From positions 62,001-126,000 of the forward strand of contig SVSE01000003.1 in the NCBI GenBank assembly GCA_015064445.1: DNA of 64,000 bases, in the 5' to 3' direction. A program made the translations under genes and the position numbers. The notes beneath the pieces were generated by a model that made no database searches, was not told the DNA's origin, and was given only the letters and a program-made list of their open reading frames with translations. Shown here in pieces: positions 50,997 through 58,673 of the stretch. Every line of letters begins with the position of its first letter. The stretch's first letter is position 1. This DNA comes from Oscillospiraceae bacterium. Its GTDB lineage: Bacteria > Bacillota > Clostridia > Oscillospirales > CAG-272.

Positions 50997-51694
50997 GGAA
51001 ATCCGAGCAATACTTAAAGGGTGTCAAGGTCTCGCTTCCTGTAATTTTGGGATACTTGCCCGTTGCAATTGCCTTTGCAGTTATGGCGAGCGAGGTTGGC
51101 TTTACACCTCTCGAAATAATAGCGATGTCAACGCTTGTTTTCGCAGGCGCATCTCAGATAATGGCAGTCGGAATGATAGGCACGGGGGCATCTATGCTCT
51201 CTGTTGTCGTTGCAACCTTTGTGCTTAATTTAAGGCACTTCATTATGGGCTCATATATAATGAAAAGGCTTGGAAAAACCAAGACCGTGCATAAAATAAC
51301 AACTGCTCACGGAATTACCGACGAGGCTTTTGCAATAATTAGCGCCACTCCCGACCACATTTGTACCGTTCCCTATCTTTTTGGAATTATAACTGTTACA
51401 TATGGCTCGTGGGTTGTTGGAACTGCAATCGGTGCGTTTGTTAGCGTGCTTATTCCAGCTGTTGTGTCCGATGCACTCGGAATTGCGCTTTTTGCCTTGT
51501 TTATCTCACTTTTAGTCCCTGGTATAAAAAAGAGCTGGCGACTTATAGTGCTTGTATGCTTTACAGCGCTTCTTAACACCGTTCTTACTTGGCTATTACC
51601 AGATAATGCATCGTCGTGGGCGATTATAATCTCGTGCATTGTTGGCGCGCTGGTGGGCGTGTTCTTTGTGCGCGATGAGGAGGTGGCGCAGTGA
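50993..51694 (+). CDS. azlC: AzlC family branched-chain amino acid exporter subunit
   Basis: AzlC is the large subunit of a two-part exporter for branched-chain amino acids. The 233-residue protein has about seven membrane segments with the family blocks LGYLPVAIAFAV, FAGASQIMAVGM and VLNLRHFIMG. It overlaps both rsmG and azlD by four bases, so AzlC and AzlD should be made together in equal amounts. Confidence 0.94.
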   Translation: MRKSEQYLKGVKVSLPVILGYLPVAIAFAVMASEVGFTPLEIIAMSTLVFAGASQIMAVGMIGTGASMLSVVVATFVLNLRHFIMGSYIMKRLGKTKTVHKITTAHGITDEAFAIISATPDHICTVPYLFGIITVTYGSWVVGTAIGAFVSVLIPAVVSDALGIALFALFISLLVPGIKKSWRLIVLVCFTALLNTVLTWLLPDNASSWAIIISCIVGALVGVFFVRDEEVAQ

Positions 51695-51993
51695 ATTACC
51701 TTCTCTTGTCCGTATTTATGATGCTTGTGACTATCATTCCAAGAATTTTGCCAGGATTTCTCCTTGACCATATTACTCTTGGCGCTAAGGCAAGGAAATT
51801 CTTGAATTTGATTCCGTTTACAGCAATGAGTGCGCTTATTTTCCCAGGCGTGCTTACAATTGATGAAAGATGGTGGATAGGCTTGGTTGGCGCGCTTGTT
51901 GCAATCGGTCTTTCGCTTATCAAAAAAATGCCGACCTTTGTCGTTGTAATCGCATCGGTTTTGGCGCTTATGGGAATTTATGCAATAGTTTAA
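51691..51993 (+). CDS. azlD: AzlD family branched-chain amino acid exporter subunit
   Basis: The 100-residue partner of AzlC has four membrane segments with the family start 'LLSVFMMLVTIIPRILPGFLL' type and 'FLNLIPFTAMSALIFPG'. It is the last gene of the operon. Its 3' 57 bases (51930-51986) are duplicated 199 bases downstream after a hairpin-rich element. Confidence 0.92.
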   Translation: MNYLLLSVFMMLVTIIPRILPGFLLDHITLGAKARKFLNLIPFTAMSALIFPGVLTIDERWWIGLVGALVAIGLSLIKKMPTFVVVIASVLALMGIYAIV

Positions 51994-52185
51994 GCATTCT
52001 CCTTGAGGAGAAGGAGGACCGCTAGTGGTGGCTGAGGTGTAGCCACTTGTGGCGTGTATAAAATCTACACCTCATCCGTCGCGATAAATCGCAACACCTT
52101 CCCCTCCGTTCAAAGGGGAAGGCTATTAGCCGACCTTTGTCGTTGTAATCGCATCGGTTTTGGCGCTTATGGGAATTTATGCAAT
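51994..52185 (+). repeat. Hairpin-rich element followed by a 57-bp copy of the azlD 3' end
   Basis: Bases 51994-52128 contain terminal hairpins (ttctcctt/gaggagaa; ttcccc...ggggaa) and a central long-range stem (tgaggtgtag / ctacacctca). Bases 52129-52185 repeat azlD 51930-51986 exactly. The pattern fits an inserted MITE-like element with a long target duplication, or a tandem duplication with the element as unit. No gene is seen in 51994-52282. Confidence 0.7.
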
Positions 52186-52211
52186 TATTTAAAAATGGCA
52201 AAAATTTATCA

Positions 52212-52240
52212 TTGACAAATTGACGCGCGTGTGTTAATAT
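52212..52240 (+). promoter_or_regulatory. Promoter for the 77-residue protein gene
   Basis: TTGACA, 17 bases, TAATAT, 42 bases before the start. Confidence 0.65.
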
Positions 52241-52282
52241 CTATGTATAATAATTTAACTAATACTTTTTGGAGGGGCAAAT

Positions 52283-52516
52283 ATGCAAAGAATCGTTAGA
52301 AATCAAGTGCTTGACACTGCTACTGCGAAGATTGTGAAAAAGGTTACAAGTGGTATATTTGGCGATCCTAAGGGATATGAGGAAACACTCTACATAACAG
52401 ATAAGGGCACATACTTCCTCTATACCAACGGTGGCGCGGAATCCAAGTACACCGAGGAGAAAATCACACTCAAATACAAGCCTTACGCACAAAAATGGCT
52501 TGAAGAAAACAAATAA
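52283..52516 (+). CDS. Small hypothetical protein (77 aa)
   Basis: I do not recognise this protein. It starts after a clear GGAGG, has its own promoter and terminator, and is soluble with a mixed strand/helix pattern (ETLYITDKGTYFLYTNGG, then a charged C-terminal helix). No signal or membrane segment is present. Its tight transcription signals argue that it is a real gene. Phage-like or regulatory role cannot be judged. Confidence 0.7.
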   Translation: MQRIVRNQVLDTATAKIVKKVTSGIFGDPKGYEETLYITDKGTYFLYTNGGAESKYTEEKITLKYKPYAQKWLEENK

Positions 52517-52541
52517 AAAGAGCCTACCAAGGCTCTTTTTT
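52515..52541 (+). terminator. Intrinsic terminator
   Basis: aaaaagagcct / aggctctttttt with a short loop follows the 77-residue gene. Confidence 0.88.
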
Positions 52542-52571
52542 GCTAAAAATCTATAAAAATAAAAAAACATC

Positions 52572-52600
52572 TTGATTTTTAAAAAAAGATATGCTATACT
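52572..52600 (+). promoter_or_regulatory. Promoter upstream of the tRNA-Ser copies
   Basis: TTGATT, 17 bases, TATACT, 13 bases before the decayed tRNA copy; it drives both copies. Confidence 0.75.
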
Positions 52601-52613
52601 TACTAAGCAATAT

Positions 52614-52676
52614 GGAGAATTCGCGTGAGGTGCGAGGGCGCACGATTGAAATTGTGTGACCGTATCGACACGGTTT
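52614..52676 (+). pseudogene. Decayed 5' copy of tRNA-Ser
   Basis: It matches the tRNA-Ser(GGA) at 52689 through the acceptor 5' strand (ggagaat), the anticodon stem (cacga / ttgtg) and the variable arm. The anticodon loop is one base short (ttgaaa), the D arm is altered and the T arm and acceptor 3' strand are missing. It cannot be a working tRNA, but it is transcribed from the shared promoter. Confidence 0.8.
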
Positions 52677-52688
52677 TCTTGATAATAT

Positions 52689-52779
52689 GGAGAATTCGCC
52701 TAGTTGGTCGAGGGCGCACGATTGGAAATCGTGTAACCGGTAACACGGTTCCAGAGTTCGAATCTCTGATTCTCCGCCA
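52689..52779 (+). tRNA. tRNA-Ser (anticodon GGA), CCA encoded
   Basis: Acceptor stem ggagaat / attctcc, anticodon stem-loop cacga-ttGGAaa-tcgtg, a long variable arm (aaccggtaacacggtt) and T arm cagag-ttcgaat-ctctg are complete, ending in G-CCA. It reads UCC/UCU codons. A terminator (gacaggtcttgtgcctgtc) follows at 52788-52816. Confidence 0.96.
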
Positions 52780-52787
52780 ACAAAAAT

Positions 52788-52816
52788 GACAGGTCTTGTG
52801 CCTGTCTTTTTTGTTG
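52788..52816 (+). terminator. Terminator of tRNA-Ser(GGA)
   Basis: gacagg / cctgtc with a 7-base loop is followed by six T residues. Confidence 0.87.
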
Positions 52817-52930
52817 GCTACGAATTGGATTCGAACTCTACCCGAACCAAGTTACTACACGGTTACTAAGACGAGGCGAGCGAGCGCATTCGGGGAATGA
52901 TGAAGCGAGCTCGCCGAGGTGGAGCAACTC
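52817..52930. repeat. Post-tRNA GC-rich segment with tRNA-like remnants
   Basis: It carries ttggattcgaact (the reverse of a T-arm-like agttcgaatcc), then gacgaggcgagcgagcgc...gcgagctcgccgaggtggagcaactc with internal inverted pairs. A related ttggattcga string follows tRNA-Arg at 17704. No gene. Confidence 0.4.
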
Positions 52931-52937
52931 AAAGAGC

Positions 52938-52986
52938 GCAATTCTGATACAAAGGGATTGCGGTTTTTGTTATTTTGTGGTATAAT
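52938..52986 (+). promoter_or_regulatory. Terminator-like hairpin overlapping a promoter (copy 1)
   Basis: The hairpin cgcaat / attgcg (52938-52962) has its right arm within TTGCGG (52958-52963), which acts as -35 to TATAAT (52981-52986) across 17 bases. The same arrangement occurs at 53379-53434. Confidence 0.65.
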
Positions 52987-53006
52987 GATAAAAAGGCGGT
53001 GATTAT

Positions 53007-53324
53007 ATGATCCCATTTGAAGCTATCACAAAATTGTTTTCTTTTGATCTTCAAGGTAAATATTGCATTGAGATAGAGTTCTCAATCAATGGCTTTCCAA
53101 AATATCAATCGTGTTGGATGGGGAAAATGCCCGACAAGGGAAAAGATCTTTATTGGTACGGACTTGTGTCCGATGGCTCCGAAGCATTCGATTATGATAA
53201 TTTTCAAGATTTCTCATGTGCGCCTGTTTTTTGTGGTAAATCCTTGAAAGACATTTGGAACGAGGTTGAGGTTCTATCAATAGACGGCTGCGATCCTAAA
53301 GAACGACTTCAAGCATATCTTTAA
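53007..53324 (+). CDS. Small hypothetical protein (105 aa)
   Basis: I do not recognise a family. The soluble protein begins after ggcggtgattat with a sharp promoter and ends before a terminator. It is rich in aromatic and acidic residues (KDLYWYGLVSDGSEAFDYDNF, SLKDIWNEVEVLSIDG), a composition like small immunity-type proteins of polymorphic toxin loci. No toxin gene lies nearby. It shares its leader design and initiation context with the next gene, so the two form a module, but the proteins are unrelated in sequence. Confidence 0.7.
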   Translation: MIPFEAITKLFSFDLQGKYCIEIEFSINGFPKYQSCWMGKMPDKGKDLYWYGLVSDGSEAFDYDNFQDFSCAPVFCGKSLKDIWNEVEVLSIDGCDPKERLQAYL

Positions 53325-53378
53325 ATTTGTTCCTTCTTATCTGTAGTTTTGTATCAAAATTACCGTCATTAGCCAAAT

Positions 53379-53416
53379 AAAAACCGCAATTCTGATACAA
53401 AGGGATTGCGGTTTTT
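53379..53416. terminator. Hairpin terminator (copy 2), bidirectional
   Basis: aaaaaccgcaat / attgcggttttt surrounds a tctgatacaaagg loop. It ends the 53007 gene and contains the -35 box of the next. Confidence 0.8.
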
Positions 53417-53434
53417 GCTTTTTTATGATATAAT
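53406..53434 (+). promoter_or_regulatory. Promoter nested in terminator (copy 2)
   Basis: TTGCGG, 17 bases, TATAAT; -35 lies in the terminator's right arm, 25 bases before the 53459 start. Confidence 0.65.
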
Positions 53435-53458
53435 ACTTTTTAGAAGGATGGTGATTAT

Positions 53459-53974
53459 ATGAGAAAAATACTTGGTTCTTGGAGCGGAATGAGAAAGTAT
53501 TTAGAGCAGGATATGCTTGCGGAGTCGTTGCTAGGACGAGTACGATACGGATGTACTACATATGTAGGCATGGATGGTTGCCGTATTTTTGAAATTTGTA
53601 TCGATAAAAAGCAAATCAAGCGTTTTTCTTGGGAAACCGTCAACTCCTATTTTATTGATAGCGGATATACGAGTAATAAGAATCCAAGCGGTATCAGCGA
53701 GTATTGGGCAGAGTTTTGGTTTCTGCTTGATAAGTATCCCATGACAGATCGTACGGAATATACCGACGAGGAATTTTGTGGAGCGCTTGAAACCTATCGA
53801 AATCAGGAAATCAAAGAAAGCCTCTATTCTGAAAACCCGATTGTGAGAATGTTTGCTGTTTTGGACAGAAGAGTCGGAAAGCGAACGCTTACGAAAGTGA
53901 AAGAAACCATAGAAGAACAGCCGCTTTGGCTTAAACAGTTTTATCAATTGAGATTGGCGGCAGAGGGTATTTAA
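53459..53974 (+). CDS. SF0329-like hypothetical protein
   Basis: This 171-residue soluble protein resembles the SF0329 family: after an N-terminal helix comes 'LLGRVRYGCTTYVGMDGCRIFEICIDKKQI', where GRV-Y and the -I-IDKK pattern are typical, then a helical C-terminal half. Function is unknown for the family; members are often found near toxin-immunity or mobile loci. It lies after the 53007 gene behind a copy of the same hairpin-promoter cassette. It ends well before the OadB genes on the other strand. Confidence 0.65.
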   Translation: MRKILGSWSGMRKYLEQDMLAESLLGRVRYGCTTYVGMDGCRIFEICIDKKQIKRFSWETVNSYFIDSGYTSNKNPSGISEYWAEFWFLLDKYPMTDRTEYTDEEFCGALETYRNQEIKESLYSENPIVRMFAVLDRRVGKRTLTKVKETIEEQPLWLKQFYQLRLAAEGI

Positions 53975-54012
53975 TTTTGTAACATTATTTCAGCAAAGAT
54001 ACAGTAAAGAAT

Positions 54013-54039
54013 AAAATCCGCTCTTGTTGAGCGGATTTT
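54013..54039. terminator. Bidirectional terminator
   Basis: aaaatccgctc / gagcggatttt separates the SF0329-like gene from the leftward pump genes. Confidence 0.87.
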
Positions 54040-54044
54040 GTTTT

Positions 54045-54188
54045 TTATTTTTCATCATCAGAATGCTTGCTGGTGAATTTGTTAATAATGCAGGTTGCTG
54101 CTATAATAATTCCGACAATCATAAAAACGCCAAGCATTCCTATTCCCATATATTTGAGATTATTTATAAATTCCATAGGTTCAAACAT
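54045..54188 (-). CDS. Small OadG-like membrane protein (47 aa)
   Basis: A 47-residue protein starts at 54188 with AGGAG upstream. It has one membrane helix (about 16-36, MGIGMLGVFMIVGIIIAATCI) and a polar tail ending in HSDDEK. Its layout matches the gamma subunits of sodium-pump decarboxylases, which are single-span proteins that anchor the complex. It follows oadB by 12 bases, supporting that role, but it is shorter than classic OadG, and no family motif is diagnostic. Confidence 0.65.
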   Translation of the reverse strand: MFEPMEFINNLKYMGIGMLGVFMIVGIIIAATCIINKFTSKHSDDEK

Positions 54189-54200
54189 ATTATTTCTCCT

Positions 54201-55337
54201 TTATAAAAAGAATCCAAGAACCAAGGAGCCTGCAATTACTGATGCAATTTGACCAGATACATTAACTCCTATTGCGTGCATAAGAAGGAAGTTTTGGTTG
54301 TCCTCCTCGAGTCCCATTTTGTGTACTATTCTTCCTGACATAGGGAATGCAGAAATTCCCGCAGCTCCAATCATTGGGTTTATAGGGTCCTTATGCATTG
54401 CCTTGAGTATAAGGTTAAAGAGCTTTGCAAAGAGAACGCCTCCTGCTGTGTCAACAATAAATGCCACAAGACCGAGAGCCAAAATCAAGAGTGTAGATGG
54501 CTGTAGGAACTTATCTGCGCTCATTTGGAATGCTATTGTAATTCCCAAGAATATTGTAATGAGGTTTGCAAGAGTCTTTTGCGCTGTTTCGGAGAGCGAA
54601 TCAAGAACTCCACATTCACGAATAAGGTTTCCAAACATCAAGAATCCGATAAGTGATGCTGCGCTTGGAACGAATATACAGGTAACGATTGAAATAGCGA
54701 TTGGGAAAAGAATCTTTGTGGTCTTTGAAACGCTCTTTTCCTCATACTTCATTCTTATTCTGCGTTCCTTTTTGGTTGTCAAAAGCTTTATTACAGGTGG
54801 TTGAATAATAGGAACGAGCGCCATATATGAATACGCGGCTACTGCAATTGCTCCGATATAGCCCGAATGCTCTCCTCCACCAAGAAGGGCGTTTGCCACT
54901 ACAATTGATGTAGGACCATCTGCTGCGCCTATTATAGATATTGATGCTGCAACCTTGTCTGGGAAGAACATTGCTGCCGTACAAAGTGTGAAAAATATTC
55001 CAAATTGAGCAGCTGCACCAAATATCATTAGCTTTGGATTGTTAAGCAACGGACCAAAATCTATCATTGCTCCGATTCCGATAAACAAAATCAGAGGAAA
55101 TAGCTCGTTTGAGATTCCTGCGTTGTATAAGGTTTCAAGTGGCTCTGCGATACCTGAGCCTGGGAAATTCATAAGAATTGCGCCAAAGCCTATCGGCAGA
55201 AGAAGAGTGGGTTCCATCTGTTTTTTAATTGCAAGAAAGATAAGCACGGCACCGATGATCCACATGACTACCATCTTCCAATTATCACCCTCGCCAAATT
55301 TAACTATTGGCTCAAACAGCTTTAGAAGTTCGTTCAT
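54201..55337 (-). CDS. oadB: Sodium ion-translocating decarboxylase, beta subunit
   Basis: The 378-residue membrane protein is the sodium channel of oxaloacetate/methylmalonyl/glutaconyl-CoA decarboxylases. It has about ten membrane segments and the blocks GIGAMIDFGPLLNNPK, IIGAADGPTSIVVA (with functional Asp) and FPMSGRIVHKMGLEEDN. The enzyme couples decarboxylation to Na+ export. No alpha (carboxyltransferase) subunit or biotin carrier is in the window, so these must be elsewhere or the pump is orphaned here. A palindrome aaacgcagatgcgttt lies in the 190-base upstream gap. Confidence 0.94.
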   Translation of the reverse strand: MNELLKLFEPIVKFGEGDNWKMVVMWIIGAVLIFLAIKKQMEPTLLLPIGFGAILMNFPGSGIAEPLETLYNAGISNELFPLILFIGIGAMIDFGPLLNNPKLMIFGAAAQFGIFFTLCTAAMFFPDKVAASISIIGAADGPTSIVVANALLGGGEHSGYIGAIAVAAYSYMALVPIIQPPVIKLLTTKKERRIRMKYEEKSVSKTTKILFPIAISIVTCIFVPSAASLIGFLMFGNLIRECGVLDSLSETAQKTLANLITIFLGITIAFQMSADKFLQPSTLLILALGLVAFIVDTAGGVLFAKLFNLILKAMHKDPINPMIGAAGISAFPMSGRIVHKMGLEEDNQNFLLMHAIGVNVSGQIASVIAGSLVLGFFL

Positions 55338-55495
55338 TTTTAATCTCCTTTTTGAATTTTGTCAAAATATTATACCATAAAAGCAAACGCAGATGCGTTT
55401 GTTTACATTAAATTTTATTATATCACAAAACTTTCGCAGATACAAGTAACTTCTTGGATTTCCGAGCCATTTATTAAAATTAATTTTTACAAAGT

Positions 55496-55522
55496 AAAAA
55501 GGACACCGAGGTGTCCTTTTTT
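55496..55522 (-). terminator. Terminator of the LRR lipoprotein gene
   Basis: aaaaaggacacc / ggtgtcctttttt forms an extended stem. Confidence 0.88.
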
Positions 55523-55528
55523 ATTTAA

Positions 55529-57175
55529 TTATTCTCCGTCGTAGTTGTAAATTACTCTACCGTTCACAGAGTAAGCGAGCATCTCGGGCAAGTCGTGTCC
55601 CTCGATTTGCTCCCATTGATCCTCCGAGCCACGGAAATAGATTTTTCCAAAGGCGTTTGTAAATGAGTTCTCACAAATTTTTGTAACGGAAGCAGGAAGA
55701 ATAATCTTTTCAAGGTAGATTGTTGCGTTAAACGCAGCCTCGCCTATCTTGGTAACATTTCCTCTTATATCAATTGTTTTGATAGCTCTGCAGTTTGAGA
55801 AGGTGTAAGGCTTGATTTCAGTAACACCTGATGGAATAATAATGCTTGTCAAGCCCTCACAGCCATTAAATGCAGCCTCACCGATTGAAACAATGCTCTC
55901 TGGGAGATTGATTGATGAGAGATTCTCGTTGCCAAAGAATGCGTGCGCACCGATTGCTGTAATTGTATTAGGAACGGTTGTTGTCCAGCATCCAAAAATC
56001 AAGGTATTGGTTGCTGTTTCAACGATAGCGTTGCAGTTGTTTCTTGAATCGTAAACCTCGTTGTACTGGTCAACTGTTACGGTCTTGATTGAATCTGAAT
56101 ATGCGAATGCGCACTCCTCAATAACGGTAACAGATGCAGGAATATTAACAACCTCAAGCACCTTGCAGGTCATAAATGCATATCCCTCAATCTTCTCTAC
56201 ACCGTCAGAGATTGTAAGTGTCTTCAAAAGCTTGCAGTTTGTAAAGGTTCTTGACTCAACAACCTTAAGGCTTGCAGGAATTGTGATTTTTGTAAGTGAT
56301 TCACACCAAGCAAATGCGTCAGCGCCAAGCTTAGTCAAGCCCTCTGGCAAGGTAATATTGCACAAGCTGTAGCAACAAGAAAACGCTTTAAGACCGATGG
56401 TCTCGCAGGTGGTTGGGATTGCAATAGTGCCAAGCTCCTCGCAGTATTCAAATGCGCTCTCGCCGATTGCTGTAACCTCGCCCAAGAGAGTGATTCTATC
56501 AAGATTCTTGCACTTGTAGAAGGTCTTTTGCTCGATTACTGTAATTGTGCTTGGAAGCTCGATTTCCTTCAAGCTATCGCACTCGTAAAATGCGCTCTCG
56601 CCGATAGACTTAATGCTTTCTGGAATAACGATTGTTTCGATAACCTCGTTCCCTTTGAATGCCTCATCAGCAATTGCAACAACTGGAAGTCCGTTGTATG
56701 TTGTAGGAACGATAACATCCTTTGCAGTGCCCTCGTAGCCTGTTACAGTGTAGTTGTTTCCACCACCACTTGTTGTGAAAACAAGTCCCTCTGTGTAAAG
56801 CTCATATGAGCAACGAGTACAGAAATTGTCCTCATCAAGGTCGTGACCGAGCTTTGGCATATACTCCTGTGCTACGATTATTGCGTTGCATACTGAGCAT
56901 TCCTTACCAGCAGTAAGACCTGACAAGGTACAGGTAGGAAGAATTACGCTAACATCGCGCTCTGTGTGTGCGATTTTGTCGATTTTCTCTTCCTTTGTTT
57001 CCTCACAGCCAGCACAAGTAAAGAGCTTTGTTCCCTCCTCGGAGCAGGTTGCCTCCTTTGTTACTGTTCCATTGTCCCACGCGTGCTCGTGTGGCTCTTC
57101 CTCACAAGCAACGAAGCAAGCAATGGTAAGCACTATGCCGAAAATCAAGCATAGCAATTTAAGTGCTTTCTTCAT
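55529..57175 (-). CDS. LRR lipoprotein with N-terminal Cys-pair modules
   Basis: The 548-residue protein has a lipobox FVAC (Cys24) and then three Cys-pair modules (CAGC, CSVC, CTRC) within residues 25-115. BspA/LRR_5 repeats follow, about fourteen at 140-530, with blocks like IVIPESIKSIGESAFYECDSL. A short C-terminal domain with YFRGSEDQWEQI completes it. It should display a long LRR solenoid on the cell surface. The Cys modules match those of the 41352-44411 protein. TTGACA/TATAAT drives it. Confidence 0.9.
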   Translation of the reverse strand: MKKALKLLCLIFGIVLTIACFVACEEEPHEHAWDNGTVTKEATCSEEGTKLFTCAGCEETKEEKIDKIAHTERDVSVILPTCTLSGLTAGKECSVCNAIIVAQEYMPKLGHDLDEDNFCTRCSYELYTEGLVFTTSGGGNNYTVTGYEGTAKDVIVPTTYNGLPVVAIADEAFKGNEVIETIVIPESIKSIGESAFYECDSLKEIELPSTITVIEQKTFYKCKNLDRITLLGEVTAIGESAFEYCEELGTIAIPTTCETIGLKAFSCCYSLCNITLPEGLTKLGADAFAWCESLTKITIPASLKVVESRTFTNCKLLKTLTISDGVEKIEGYAFMTCKVLEVVNIPASVTVIEECAFAYSDSIKTVTVDQYNEVYDSRNNCNAIVETATNTLIFGCWTTTVPNTITAIGAHAFFGNENLSSINLPESIVSIGEAAFNGCEGLTSIIIPSGVTEIKPYTFSNCRAIKTIDIRGNVTKIGEAAFNATIYLEKIILPASVTKICENSFTNAFGKIYFRGSEDQWEQIEGHDLPEMLAYSVNGRVIYNYDGE

Positions 57176-57210
57176 TTGTTCTTTCCTCCATATTTTATAT
57201 GTATATAAAC

Positions 57211-57239
57211 ATTATAATCCCGTGCCCAAAAAATGTCAA
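57211..57239 (-). promoter_or_regulatory. Consensus promoter for the LRR lipoprotein
   Basis: On the minus strand TTGACA, 17 bases, TATAAT. Confidence 0.82.
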
Positions 57240-57251
57240 CCTTTTAAAAAC

Positions 57252-57280
57252 AAAAAGCCTGCCAAAGCAGGCTTTTGTTT
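57252..57280 (-). terminator. Terminator of the YgjV-family gene
   Basis: aaaaagcctgc / gcaggctttt stem with T run. Confidence 0.85.
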
Positions 57281-57824
57281 ATTCTTCCTTTTTCTTGATG
57301 TCAAGTCGGATTATACCGACGATTATTGAAATTAGGTTTAAAATTTCGCTTGCGATAGCGCCAAAAGAGCCACTAAAGCAGTTATAAACGAGCCACATAG
57401 GCGAGCTGATAAGTCCAAGTGACCTTACGGTTTTTGACTTGCCCGCACGCAAAGCGATTGTCGCAATTATCATAGCAAGCACGGGCAAAAGCTCTATTAT
57501 GAGGTTTTTTGCGCTTGGCTGTGTTCCAAATGCCAAGAATGTAAGTGGGTACGACACGCCAAAGGCAAGGATAAACACGATAAGCCAAGGGAGTGCCCTC
57601 GCCCTCGTTTTGTCCTCAAAATAAAAGACCACTGCACGAAGCGCGCCCACTATGTTAAGCAGTCCACCGACAATAGCGCCCAAAAGCAGATAGTTAATGG
57701 CAAAGGTCAGCGCTGCGAAAAATTGAAAAATTAAAACATTCCTTTGCTTCTTTTGTTGAAAAACGATGATATTGAATATCATTCCAACAATTCCAAAGGC
57801 TTGTGCGACTATTTCTATTTTCAC
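57279..57824 (-). CDS. YgjV family inner membrane protein
   Basis: The 181-residue protein has about six membrane segments and the family features: an early 'GIVGMIFNIIVFQQKKQRN' helix-loop, 'NIVGALRAVVFYFEDK' and a C-terminal 'SPMWLVYNCFSGSFGAI'. YgjV proteins are small membrane proteins of unknown function found across bacteria. It is a single-gene unit, probably unrelated to its neighbours. Confidence 0.85.
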   Translation of the reverse strand: MKIEIVAQAFGIVGMIFNIIVFQQKKQRNVLIFQFFAALTFAINYLLLGAIVGGLLNIVGALRAVVFYFEDKTRARALPWLIVFILAFGVSYPLTFLAFGTQPSAKNLIIELLPVLAMIIATIALRAGKSKTVRSLGLISSPMWLVYNCFSGSFGAIASEILNLISIIVGIIRLDIKKKEE

Positions 57825-57941
57825 TCTCTCCTCTTAGTGCAAAATCGCCTGCCCTGTGTGAGATTTTAGGTGGCTTTTTTGCAAAACAAATATTTATATG
57901 TTATATATTATCACAAAAGGTGTAAAAAGTAAAGTGTAGCA

Positions 57942-57970
57942 TTGACTTTTTATGACAAAAATGATATAAT
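57942..57970 (+). promoter_or_regulatory. Sigma-A promoter for the SGNH hydrolase gene
   Basis: TTGACT, 17 bases, TATAAT, 37 bases before the start. Confidence 0.7.
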
Positions 57971-58007
57971 TTTTTTGACAAATATATTTTTGAGAGGAAA
58001 CTTTATT

Positions 58008-58628
58008 ATGAGAATTTTATTTCAAGGCGACTCTATAACTGACGCAGGCAGAAGCTGGTCTAATAATGCCGACCTCGGTAAGGGCTACGCACATCTTGTT
58101 GAGGCGTCTCTTGGCTTTGAGGAGCCGGGTCAGCACGAGTTCTTTAACAAGGGAATTAGTGGCAACAGAATTGTTGACCTCTATGCACGCATTAAGGCTG
58201 ACATCATCAATCTAAAGCCCGATTTTATGAGTATTCTTATCGGTGTAAACGATGTTTGGCACGAGGTTGGAGATAATCCAAACGGTGTTGACAATGATAA
58301 GTTTTTCAAGATTTACTCAATGCTTATTGAGGAAGTAAAGGAAGCGCTTCCCGATATTAAAATTATAATTCTTGAGCCATTCGTGCTTGAGGGCCCTTCT
58401 ACAACCGAGCATTGGGATTACTTCAAGACCGAAACTGCAAAGAGAGCGCAAATGGCGAGAAAGATTGCAGAAAAGTTTGATTTGCCATTCGTTGAGCTTC
58501 AAAAGGGCTTCGACGCTCTTGCGAAAAAGGCTGATAACACCTACTGGCTCGGCGACGGTGTGCATCCAACTGCTAAGGGACACGAGTTTATTAAAACCGA
58601 GTGGCTTAAGGCGTTTAAGGCGCTTTAA
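58008..58628 (+). CDS. SGNH/GDSL-type esterase
   Basis: The 206-residue single-domain protein has block I FQGDSITDAGR with the nucleophilic Ser, block II GISGNRIVD with Gly, block III IGVNDVWHE with Asn and block V GDGVHPTAKGHEF with Asp and His. This is the complete SGNH set. ATG 58008 follows AGAGG. No signal peptide is present. The substrate is probably an acetylated sugar, given many glycan genes in the window. It is shorter than and distinct from the 9454 esterase. Confidence 0.88.
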   Translation: MRILFQGDSITDAGRSWSNNADLGKGYAHLVEASLGFEEPGQHEFFNKGISGNRIVDLYARIKADIINLKPDFMSILIGVNDVWHEVGDNPNGVDNDKFFKIYSMLIEEVKEALPDIKIIILEPFVLEGPSTTEHWDYFKTETAKRAQMARKIAEKFDLPFVELQKGFDALAKKADNTYWLGDGVHPTAKGHEFIKTEWLKAFKAL

Positions 58629-58673
58629 GTGCGAAGAGCGAGGTGCGAAGTGCGGAATGATTAAAACATTCAC

